The notes below the pieces were generated by a model. The model searched no databases, had not been told where the DNA came from, and saw only the letters and a list, made by a program, of their open reading frames with translations. Positions 46,399-56,392 of a stretch of 64,000 bases of DNA are shown one piece after another (the first letter of the stretch is position 1; the number at the start of each line of letters is the position of its first letter). Source of the stretch: Volvox africanus (lineage: Eukaryota > Chlorophyta > Chlorophyceae > Chlamydomonadales > Volvocaceae); assembly GCA_030268105.1 (NCBI GenBank), contig BSDZ01000013.1, forward strand, positions 3,205,001 through 3,269,000, written 5' to 3'. The translations under genes were made by a program, and so were the position numbers.

Positions 46399-47448
46399 AA
46401 GGAGCTGGAGCGCAATGGGCTCCGGTAACTTCCGCGGTCCAAGAACCCGTCGGAATACCGGAGGTAATGAAGTTAACCATCCCCGTGCCTAAGCTTAATA
46501 TCTCCGCTGACGAAAAGGCAAAGAATTCAGGACATAGCATCGCAGATAGGACACGGGCCTACGTTCATGACGCTAGGCAATATCTGCAAGCAGTGCACGG
46601 TGGGGGATGTGACTCCATTAAATGTCTGTTCGTTGGGAATACCCTTGAGGGTGCTGCAAAGGATTGGTATGACGAATGGACAACTGCTAGGGTCAAGTAT
46701 ACATTTGACAACCTGATCGATGCTCTTCTCACTCGTTTTGCTACCGAAGTTCGCTCGCTTAGTAACGAGGCTCGTAAGACGCTGGCACAAGGCACGTACC
46801 ATATGCGTCCTCACGAAACTGTTCCTGCTTATCAGTCGCGCTTTGAGGCACTGATAACTCCTATTGTTAACTTCCCTGAGGAAGATCGCATCTTTTGGTT
46901 TCATCGCGGTCTTACCGAATCCCTTGCACAATGGTGCGCCACTGACCTCAATGGAGTTCCGTTCCAGTCTTACGATGCCTTAGTAACTTTTGCTAGAGGT
47001 GCGGAGGTTCAGAATTTGGCTGGTAAAGACGCTAAACAACTTAATCCTCGCGTTCACGCAATGTGAGCACAGGAACTACCTTCGGAGTCGACACCAGGGT
47101 CCTGATCGTCAACGCCCTGCGGCGGCTGTGAATACCATTCGAAAGGAAAGACAGTATGATACTCACGGACGCCAAAGCCCAAGTAACCGTGGGTCCGCAG
47201 GAGCTGGGCCAAGCTCGGGCCACGCGAAAGGGAAACAAAGGGGGAGCACGCCGACTGTAGCTGCAATGCAGAACGCGGCTCCTAGTATTAAAAAGCCCCA
47301 GACAGAGGATCCATATATGCAGAAGTGGGAGTGCCGACGTTCGGAGTTTGACCGTCGGAAGTTCGCTAATCTTTGCCTGAGGTGTGTGGGAGAGCACCCT
47401 ACTCGTGAATGTCCTCTGTTACCGCCTTTCGTGCCTAAGACGACTTAG
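46399..47448 (+). pseudogene. B6 gag, 5'-truncated and frameshifted
   Basis: Open from the LTR junction to a stop after about 220 codons (TGA at 47064-47066), where the relative B5 still reads RAQEPP. The C-terminal part, with the knuckle CLRCVGEHPTREC, lies in another frame and ends at TAG 47446-47448. The spacing C-x2-C-x3-H-x4-C is intact here. The TAG is again in frame with pol (EVARDAEEGTPPGIEG). Confidence 0.85.
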
Positions 47449-47584
47449 GAAGTTGCCCGGGATGCGGAGGAAGGGACTCCTCCCGGGATTGAAGGAAGTG
47501 AACGTGGCCGCTGGCCGTCGTTGCGTCCGGCTGTGAAGGCTCTTTTACCTTCCGTTTTTGGACAAATCGAGCACGCTATAGGGC

Positions 47585-48408
47585 TGTTGTGCTACGGTTA
47601 GTTTCCCGCCGATGCGTAGGTCGATGTGATCCTACAAGGCGAAGTGCTATTGTGATGAACACATTGCATATGAATTAATCTGCATGATATAAATGTATTC
47701 GTGTACATTTATATATGCATTTGGCATGTTGTCATTATCCATCGCGACATCGCATCATGGCAAATCCGCCTAGCATGCATGAAAGCCCGAAGCATTGAAG
47801 TGCGCACTATGCTCGTGCTACGAAACGATAAGTAACATTATCTGATATAATATTACTTCATTACAGCACACGTTGAGAGCGCCGCACTCGTCGCGACACA
47901 TGCCCTGCAACCGGATATCGTTATCCGGACCCTTGCATCATGCGAATGCCGGAAAGGCTTATACGTTGTTATGCGTAGACATTGCCTATACGCAGTAGGA
48001 TTGTCACATCTAGGATCGGCCTCCTAATGTGAATCGTACGGCATTGCGATACTGCGAGTATAACAGATGCGAGGACGGCTAAGCAAAAGAAGACATTCGA
48101 TACCGGAGAACACTCGTGTGTTCTATATTACTATTGCTATACGCTATTCTACTTAGCCCGAGCTAAGCCTGGACTTCACTAATCACCGCCGCGTGATGAT
48201 TGCTTGCTTCCGGCGCTGACGGCGATTTCGTCCATTGCATCGTTCCGATCTGTAAGACTGTAAGTTATATCTCTCTTCGTCTTGAAGTCTTCCGCTGTCT
48301 CTGTTTGCTCTCGCTTGCCTTGCTGTACTTGCAAGTGCTCGCGCATCGGTGTCGAAAGTCTCCAGACGTGCAGATACTTATGAGCAAACGCGAACGAGAG
48401 GTACAACA
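47585..48408 (+). repeat. Solo A-family LTR inserted in B6 pol
   Basis: 824 bp, TGTTGTGCTACGG…GAGGTACAACA, nearly identical to the A2 LTRs. Flanks are AGGGC (47580-47584) and CGGGC (48409-48413), a 5-bp duplication with one change. Confidence 0.9.
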
Positions 48409-49999
48409 CGGGCGACGCTTCTTGCTTGACGGTCGCACGGGACTAAATCATTTCGACTCGCTGTGTAACTTGTTTGCACCACGCTGTCCTCTTTCTTCCC
48501 TCGATTTATCCGGACACGTTACTTTATTTATCCCTTTGTCTTTTTGCGAGCTGTGCGAGCAGCTCACAAGGTATAAGAGATACCGCCGTCAAAATCCGGG
48601 CACTGCAGCTTGCATACTAATTCCTTCTTATAGTCAACGCAAGGTAGCGTCGCTGCTGGAAGGTATGCAATGTGTTCTCCGATTCGAGTCGGACACCGCT
48701 TTGTTCAATGGTGTGGATGTGACGGGAAAAACGACGACCTTACCCAAACTATCTTATGCTGCTGAAGTTTGGTTTGAGGCCCCTCTTTTGGATTCTACCA
48801 GGTTCGAGCCTGCCATAGGGTCACTTCTACTTTCTGCGGAGTCAACTCCGACAGGAAACCGTGTCCCTATCATCGAAATCGGCCTCGGTGGTCGATTAAT
48901 GAAGGCGCTCGTGGATACCGGCGCCAGCGACGACTTCATCTCGGCAAAGGAGGTGAACGCCTTGGGGTTGACCCCTCAGTCGTCTGATTGTGCACAGGTT
49001 ACCCTCGCTGATGGAGGTAAGCATCCCATCGTGGGCAGGATCACCCTGAGCCTATCGATAGGCCCTCTGCGTGTTAGGGCCCAGCCGTATGTGCTACAAG
49101 GTCTCTCGGAGACGGCACAGTACATTTTGGGTGCCGTGACATTACGGCAGTACCGCGCGTGCATCAATATGGAGTCCACCACACTTAGTTTGTGCAAAGG
49201 GAACCTATCGACTAAGGTACCTTTCCTGTCGTACCAAGATGTCACACCAGAGGAGGGCGGAACTGTTGCGGAGCCTGAGGTTGATTTCGCTTTGGCGGCG
49301 ATCGTCAGCGGATGTCAAGAACCCAAGCTTGAAGGGTGCAAAGAAACCGATCGGATGATACGGAAAGGCGCCCATGTGTTGCTTGTGAGGCCACGGGTGC
49401 AATCGAATGCTACCACCACGCAGTCCACCGTGAAGGATCTTGAGGTCGAAGCCCTCCTGCATAAATATGCTGATGTCTTTGGCGACATCCCAGGGCTCCC
49501 ACCTATGCGACCTGTTGACCATACGATCCCTCTTGTGCCCGGAGCACAACCCGTTTCACGACCTATGTTAAGCCCGATGGAGCTAGATGAAGTGAAGCGG
49601 CAAGTGGGGGATCTGCTCGCAAAGGGTGTGATTCGGCCCAGCACATCGCCATATTCTGCACCGATATTGTTTGTCGGTAAGAAGGATGGGACGCTGCGCA
49701 TGTGCATTGATTATCGGGGCTTGAATGCGACCACGATTAAAAATCGCTACCCTTTGCCGTGCGTCGATGACCTGCTCGATAAGCTGAAGGGCTCAGCTTA
49801 TTTTTCCTTGATTGACCTTCAACAGGGGTATAATCAGATACGCATCGCTGCTTCTGATATTCCGAAAACCGCTTTCCGGACCCCCTTTGGTCACTTTGAG
49901 TACACGGTCTTGTCGTTTGGACTTACTAATGCGCCCGCCACATTTCAAGCAGTGATGGATCGCATGTTCAGACCGTATATCGACAGGTTCATCGTTTGT

Positions 50000-50034
50000 T
50001 AGGGTTTATTTTTTAGGAAGGTAGGTATTTTAGG
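50000..50034. repeat. Degenerate telomere-like filler at a deletion junction in B6
   Basis: tagggtttattttttagg and aggtaggtattttagga replace the RT segment found in B5 at about 43189-43370. The text is rich in TTTTAGG-like units but is less regular than the filler in B5. Confidence 0.5.
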
Positions 50035-52160
50035 ACGGAAGGTAGCTGTGGTTCGTGAATGGCCCGCGCCTCAGAACCTCACCGAACTACACCAGTTCTT
50101 AGGGTTGACCAACTACTTCCGTAAGTTTATTAATAAATACTCCATTATTGCGGCCCCGCTTACAAATCTGACAAAGAAAGGAGGTTTCACTTCTCTCGAG
50201 GCCTGGACACCCGCGTGCCAGCGGCATTCAAAGAGCTCAAGCGAATCATCGCCGACGACGTTACCCTCTCTTTCCCTGATTACTCGTTGCCGTTTCGTGT
50301 TGAAGTTATGTCGGATGCTTCCCTGCATGGAAGCGGTGCTGTATTGTTGCAGGAAGGACGACCGATCGCCTTCACGAGTAAGAAGTTCTCGGGTGCGGAG
50401 GCCCGATACGCGACTGGAGAGCAGGAGCTGTTGGCAGTTCTGCATGTTTTAAAGGAATGGCGCTGTTACCTTGAAGGCCGCCCTTTTACATTGAAGACCG
50501 ACCACAAACCGCTGACATTCTTACAGAGTGTCCCCACGCTTAACCGACGACAAGCCCGGTGGATGGAGTATCTATCTCGTTTCGACTGTACTTGGGAATA
50601 TATTGCCGGCAGAATTAATATTGCTGACGCCCTCAGTCGACATCCATCATTACATGCTGCGATTCTGGCAGCACCGGTTACTCGTTCACGCAGTCAGGAG
50701 GTGCCGATAGCAGCGGACCTTGCGCAGCGACTCAAGGTGGCGTATGAAGTGGATCCATGGTTTGCTTCGCCAAGTAATGTGGAGCATCTGCACAAGCGCA
50801 ACGATTTGTGGCTGCGGAGAGATGGCTCGACCACACAAATCGTCGTGCCGAACGACGACGCTTTGCGCTACGATATTCTTGCACGGTTCCACGAGGACCC
50901 GTTAGCAGGACATCCTGGAAGCACGTGATTGGCAGAGCTAGTACGATGCTCGTTCTGGTGGCCGAGCGTGGTGAAGGATGCGGAAAACTTTGTGCAAAGG
51001 TGCAGTTTATGTCAGCACAACAAAGCACTATCCGGTAAGGGCCAGGGGTTATTACAACCTTTACCTATACCAGATGCCCCTTGGGAAAGTGTTTCTATGG
51101 ACTTCGTAGTCGCGCTGCCCAAAACTGAGGGGGGATACAACTCGGTGTTCATTATGGTCGATTGCTTGACCAAGATGGTTCACTTAGCCCCCTGCACCTC
51201 GTCTTGCACCGCTGAGCAAACAGCACGATTATTTTTCGATAACGTGGTACGATTGCATGGCGTACCTAAAAATGTGATATCCGATCGCGGCGGTCAGTTC
51301 ACGTCTAAGTTTTGGGAAGCGCTATGTGAACTTGTCGGTATGCGCGTTCATTTGAGCACAGCATATCATCTACAATCCGATGGGCAAACCGAACGCACAA
51401 ACAACGCTGTTAACTGCTCAACAGGTGAAAGCCCCTTCTTTCTGAATCATGGATTCCATCCTGCGCTACCCGTGTGGCGAGAGTTGGAGGTAAATATCCC
51501 TGCGGCTAAAACCTTTGCCAAGTCGTTCCTATCCCGCATGACAGACACGAAAGCATGCTTGGATGCGGCACAACAACGGACGACGGACTACTATAATAAA
51601 TCCAAATGAGACGTAACATTTTCGGTGGGACAGATGGTGTTGTTGAGCAGTAAGAACCTGCGTTCGCTCGCCGACGGTTCCCGAAAGTTACTGCCCCGCT
51701 GGATCGGTCCTTATCCCGTTGTTCGCATGGTAGGGAATGTAGCTGTGGAGCTATCCCTACCCTCTGACATGAATATTCATCCCACATTTCATATCTCCCT
51801 CATCCGTCCTTATCACGGCACAGCACCCATTACAAACGACACTGATGCCCCTGCAGTAATGGACCCCGGTCCCGAGACCTGGATCGCAGGCAAGCAAAAG
51901 GTGTATGATGTGGAGCGAATACTGGATTATCGGGTTCGTCGTGTAGGTCGACAGCGACGAAAGCGGAAGGTGCACGAATATCTGGTCAAGTGGACCGGCT
52001 ATTCTAGCGAACACAACTCTTGGGAGCTGACACGTAATTTCTCGCCAGAAATGAAGCCCCTATTGGAGGAAGCTCGTCTACGTGCCACGCAAACCCAATG
52101 ACCTCTGCAGTCGATGCTGTTCAATGCAGCGAGGACGCTGCATACGGGAGGGGGGATAGT

Positions 52161-52975
52161 TGTTGTATGCGAGTTCGATCACCGTGCACACCGAAGTAGA
52201 CCACAATCCATTTGAGCATTATGGAGCATGATATAATTATATTAGCATGATATATTCGAGTATATCTAGCTAATCAGGCATGTCGCATTATCATCTACAA
52301 CATCACGCTGTCGGTCAACATGTTTGACTCGATGCTGATAATTAATGCGCGATCTATCCGTTGGCATAATATTCCACGTAATAATACTTTAAATGTTATT
52401 ACCTCATCTGTGTCATAAACCATACGCGTATGCAAGAATGCGACGATCACAATGGTTGGGTCGGCAACCGAATATCGATATTCGAACCTTTGCATATTGC
52501 ATGCGTTGCATCCATTAATATCACGGATTACACGATATTCAGAACAGTGCTACGAAGGTACTCACACTTGAGATCGGAATCCAGTGAGACCTGTACTGCA
52601 CATCGGTATCATGATGTGTTAGGTGCGAGGACAGCCGCCTAGAGACCGAAGTTGGCTCAATGCTACTTTGGATCAAGTACTCTTGTACTTAACTCCATCT
52701 GATTCGCATACATACGTTAAACTCATTTATATTCGGCCTGAGCTATTCCAGCATATCATCTTCAGCCGGATGATGAACATTGCCCGCGGGGTCTGACGGC
52801 CATCTACCGATTTGTAAACGACGACTATTGTAAGTTGGATCTTTCCTTATTATTGAGTCTTCCGCTGTCAGTTTGCTTGCATTGGATCGCCTTGCTGTTC
52901 GTAAGCTTGGTATGCACTTAGCTAACATCCAGACGTGCAGATTCAGTGCATGATTGAAGAAGGAAGGATACAACA
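52161..52975 (+). repeat. B6 3' LTR
   Basis: 815 bp, TGTTGTATGCGAG…GGATACAACA, preceded by the stem-loop and GGGAGGGGGGATAGT. Confidence 0.92.
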
Positions 52976-53336
52976 TCCAGCGCACATGCAGATCCACCCG
53001 GTTGTCAACATGAGGCAACTCCGCCCATTCAGGATGGCGGACGATGCTTTTCCGGACCGAGCCGTGGCCCAAGCCACACCTGAGCCCTTCGTCAGCTCCA
53101 CTGGGGACCTGTGGTGGCATGTGGAGGCCATTGTCAGCCGCCATATCACCCCCATCACTGGTCGCGTCACATATGGTGTCAAGTTCAAGGGCTATGATGA
53201 GTCCGAGAACATCTTCATTGACGAAGCTACCCTACTGGAGAATGTCCCGGAACTGATCGCACAGTATGAACACGACCACCACCGTTCTGTGGCCAAAACC
53301 CAGCAGCGACGCAGCAGTTTTCACAAACGTAACTAG
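52976..53336 (+). pseudogene. D: integrase tail and chromodomain of a different Ty3/gypsy family, 5'-truncated
   Basis: The frame enters from the B6 LTR without its own start. IHPVVNMRQLRPFR corresponds to the HP-x-FHVS-x-LRPY segment at the end of chromovirus integrases. A chromodomain-like stretch follows (WWHVEAIVSRH, VTYGVKFKGYDESENIFIDE), and the frame ends at TAG 53334-53336. The sequence is clearly unlike the A/B/C tails. It marks a fourth family whose gag, protease, RT and integrase core are absent here. Confidence 0.75.
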
Positions 53337-53431
53337 ACCCTTGGTCATTCCAACACGCCGTTACCTACCACTTCATGGAGTTCGCTGGAGTTAGAGTTGC
53401 GGGGACGCAACCCTTCGGGGAGGGGGGATGG

Positions 53432-53838
53432 TGTAACAGGGCGAATGGCGCAGGAGCGCCAGAAAGAGCGAAACTGACTTGTCATAATTTGGCTTTTTAT
53501 AACTATAACTTAATTGTGTAATAATAGATTAGTTACAATACATCTGACGCATAGAACCTGAACAAGTCGCATGGAACCACTTGCATGCGAGCATTCGTAC
53601 AATGGTGTCGGTTGTAGAATGCGCGCCAGTTTTGATTAGATGAAAGGCCCCCTTACAAGCCAGAAAGCGCTATTTAAGGTGCCTGGATAATTGAGACAGA
53701 CACATCTTCATTCTTTATAAGTCACTAATATAATGTAACTAGCAAGGAGTCACCTTTGCACTACGTGCCCTACGGCACAATGACTCGGAGCTCACCCATA
53801 TAGCTATACCTAACAGCTAGGCGAAGCCCTCTGTTACA
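53432..53838 (+). repeat. D 3' LTR
   Basis: 407 bp, TGTAACAGGGCG…CCCTCTGTTACA, with terminal inverted repeats. It is preceded by the purine tract GGGAGGGGGGATGG at 53418-53431 and followed directly by cgcgttatgctcg, an internal position of the A LTR. Element D therefore once inserted in the A1 3' LTR. Confidence 0.85.
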
Positions 53839-54439
53839 CGCGTTATGCTCGTGCTATGGAACGATAAGTAATATTATTTGTTATAATATTACATCATTAT
53901 GGCACACGTTTAGAGTGCCGCACTCGTCGCGATACATGCCTTGCAACTGAATATCGTTATTCGGACCCTTGCATCATGCGAATGCCGGAAAGGCATATCG
54001 GTTGTTATATATGGACATCGCAAATACACGGTAGGGTTGTCACACTTAGGATCCTAGTGTGGGTTGTACAGTGTAGCGATATTGCAAGTATAACAGATGC
54101 AAGGACGGCTAAGTAAAGCAAGACATCTTGATGCCTAGAGGACACTTCTGTGTTCAATCTTATTATTGCTATTTGCTCTTTACTTAGTCCGAGCTAAGCC
54201 TGAACTTTGTATGTCACCGCCGCATGATGATTGCTTGCTTCCGGCACTGACAGCAATCACATCCATCACATCACTCTTGCCTGTATTATTGTAAGTTATA
54301 TCTCTTCTTGCTTTGAAGTCTTCCACTGTCTCTGTTTGCTCTCGATTGCCTTGCTGTACTTGCAAGTGCTTGCGCATCGGTATCAAAAGTCGTCAGACGT
54401 GCAGATATCTATGAGCAAACCCGAAGGAGAGGTACAACA
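53839..54439 (+). repeat. A1 3' LTR, 5'-truncated
   Basis: Corresponds to about 11024-11635 of the A1 5' LTR and shares its private variants. It ends GTACAACA and is followed by the AACGT duplication. Confidence 0.9.
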
Positions 54440-54691
54440 AACGTAGGGTTTAACCAACCGATAGCTGGATTGGCAGTGTGCATTAGAGGATCATTCAGAC
54501 CCCCTCCCAAACCTAGAATCACGTGCACGAGCTCTTTCACAGCCGCCGATGGAGGTCGGGGTGTTATAAGTATGAATGGAATGGTGACCACTCCAGAGGG
54601 ATATGAAGCGGGCACTGTGACGTAGGGTTGAACCAACCGATAGCTGGATTGGCAGTGTGCATTAGAGGATCATTCAGACCCCCTCCCAAAC
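54440..54691. repeat. 179-bp tandem repeat, right part
   Basis: One full unit (54441-54619, starting acgtagggtttaacc) and a partial second (54620-54691, acgtagggttgaacc…ctcccaaac). With 10686-10800 this restores a continuous array before the A1 insertion. Confidence 0.9.
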
Positions 54692-55005
54692 GAAGTCCCT
54701 GGCCCAATGTCTCGACTAGACAGCGCACACGCGATAAGTAATAACTTTGGCACGGAGCAGCGCACGCATCGAGCCACACCACACCATACCAAATTAAAAT
54801 GTGAGCCGACCCAACCTTATCTCTAAAACGTGCAGTCCCTGACGCCTGCCAAGTTGTTGTGCTTATTCGAGTTCTCAAGGTTCCGCCATCCAGCATGTTG
54901 CACATCCCTACCTAGGGCTCACGTTAGCAGGCACGACTGCCAATACAGGACAAGCCGGCACCCGCAGCAGGCTGCAAACAGCACCATCTTGCGTGAAGGG
55001 TCGCA
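54692..55005. other. No recognised feature
   Basis: Ordinary mixed-composition DNA between the tandem repeat and the large inverted repeat. Only short open frames are present. Confidence 0.4.
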
Positions 55006-55810
55006 AGTTGTCAAGCCTGTGGTTGCTCGACTGCCCCGTTAACATATGTACTGCGGCTGACACAACCTTTTTTGCACCTAATCCTGCCACGTGATTGTTA
55101 TCTCTGTATCCCTACGTGCTGTCTCAATAGCCACCCTGCGTATAGCATGGTCTGATGTACGTCATCCTGTACCCACGCTGCCCCTCCTAGTTCTTCCCAT
55201 TCCAATAAATAAGCCTCTTGTCCCTTTACCCAGTGCAAAAGATCAGTTCCGAAACGATATCTGGGAGCTCTCCCCGTGAAGATTATCACCGGCCCGATGC
55301 TCTCGCTAGACTGGCCGCGTGCCATCTTGCCAATCTAGAACCTACTGGCAATGAGCTGAAAGTCTGCACGCCCCACACTGCTTCGGCCAGCACTGCTATC
55401 TCACAACATTACAAGCTGCCTAGCCGAAGCAGTGTGGGGCGTGCAGACTTTCAGCTCATTGCCAGTAGGTTCTAGATTGGCAAGATGGCACGCGGCCAGT
55501 CTAGTGAAAGCATCGGGCCGGTGATCATCTTCACGGGGAGAGCTCCCGGATATCGTTTTGGAACCGATCTTTTGCACTGGGTAAAGGGACAAGAGGCTTA
55601 TTTATTGGAACGGGAAGAACCAGGAGGGGCAGCGTGGGTACATGATGACGTACATCAGACCATGCTATACGCAGGGTGGCTATTGAGACAGCACGTAGGG
55701 ATACAGAGATAACAATCACGCGGCAGGATTAGGTGCAAAAAGGGTTGTGTCAGCCGTTGCGGCAGTACATATGTTTACGGGGCAGTCGAGCAACCACAGG
55801 CTTGGCAACT
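55006..55810. repeat. Large inverted repeat (382/388-bp arms, 35-bp spacer)
   Basis: Arm 55006-55387 is the reverse complement of 55423-55810 with few differences. The spacer (ctgctatctcacaacattac…) recurs once more just outside the right arm at 55813-55839, so the right arm is flanked by a 27-bp direct repeat. Each arm holds the same open frame of 75 codons (minus 55325-55098, plus 55485-55712; starts MARGQSSESIGPVIIFTG) with four amino-acid differences. I do not recognise that protein. Confidence 0.9.
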
Positions 55811-56200
55811 GGCTGCTATCTCACAACATCACAAGCTGCGATCAAGCGGCAGGCGCAGCCAACACAGGCTGCACAAATCGTAGCGCCTCGAACGCTTCTT
55901 CTGATGTGTACATCGAAGCGAATATCCAGTCTAATACCCCACAGACAAAGAATGTTTTCAACTTGTGGATTGGTGCATGCCACAAGATTGTGTACTCTTT
56001 AAAGACTGTCGCAGGCAAAGAAACTGAACCTCGCTTGGTCAGTTACTACGAAGCACAACCAGGTCAATATGTCGTCGGATGTCATGCAAAATGCGGCAGA
56101 GACTGCCCCATCCTTGCGCTGCCGATTGATCTATGGCACCTTGCCGGACCACAAACGTGGCCACACTCCTCGTATGTTGCCGCTGCTATACATGACCACA
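55747..56200 (+). other. Unidentified open reading frame segment
   Basis: The plus frame from 55747 continues open to 56850. Only its first 150 or so codons (e.g. NVFNLWIGACHKIVYSLKTV, LVSYYEAQPGQYVV) look protein-like. The later part reads low-complexity Pro/Arg and lies opposite a proposed minus-strand exon. No motif is recognised and no splice evidence supports it. Confidence 0.2.
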
Positions 56201-56392
56201 CCGCAGCTCCGCAGTGTGGAGTCTATGCAGCTTACCCTGCAGCACTGCAGTCCTGCCACACACACGAGCACCGCTCTGCTCTAATTCTTGCTTTTGCCGT
56301 ATACCGTACGTCAGCCCTTGCTTTAACAACACACTTAATGGAGCGTGGGTCCTACAGCTATTGTTCTTCCCATCCATCTTCCTCAAGCACCC

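Larger units (their letters stand above)
47449..52101 (+). pseudogene. B6 pol, interrupted and deleted
   Basis: Pol begins after TAG, is split by the solo LTR at 47585-48408, and resumes with the conserved upstream region and protease ([12 protein letters not shown], near 48910). RT runs to 49998, where about 180 bp including the YLDD active site are replaced by filler. RNase H is at 50215-50928, and a TGA separates it from integrase (50929-51609, SMDF and SDRGGQF present). The tail lacks part of the core after DGQTERTN (about 90 bp). The C-terminal tail and chromodomain (51625-52101) follow another stop. Non-functional. Confidence 0.87.
46399..52975 (+). mobile_element. B6: B element lacking its 5' end, interrupted by a solo A LTR
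   Basis: Starts inside gag at the junction with the B5 LTR (codon equivalent to about 65 of B5 Gag), continues through pol and ends with its own LTR at 52161-52975 (815 bp). A solo A LTR sits at 47585-48408. No 5' LTR or leader of its own is present. The right LTR abuts a fragment of family D rather than a matching target sequence. Confidence 0.85.
10801..54439 (+). mobile_element. A1: outermost LTR retrotransposon and the nest it contains
   Basis: The 5' LTR (10801-11635) begins TGTTGTGCTACGG and ends GTACAACA. The matching 3' LTR remnant (53839-54439) shares markers with it that other A LTRs lack (tatttgttataat, caactgaatatcg). AACGT precedes the first (10796-10800) and follows the second (54440-54444), a 5-bp target duplication. 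The flanks join into one 179-bp tandem-repeat unit, so everything between is one nested insertion event plus later ones. A1 gag is cut by A2, and its pol is cut by B1 at 20900. The rest of A1 pol is missing, and its 3' LTR has lost its 5' part to element D. The nest has therefore suffered deletion as well as insertion. Confidence 0.88.

Noticed and set aside
54440..54691. CRISPR-like or centromeric array
   Set aside because: Only about two 179-bp units without spacers are present. It is a short tandem repeat, and too little is visible to call it a centromere satellite.
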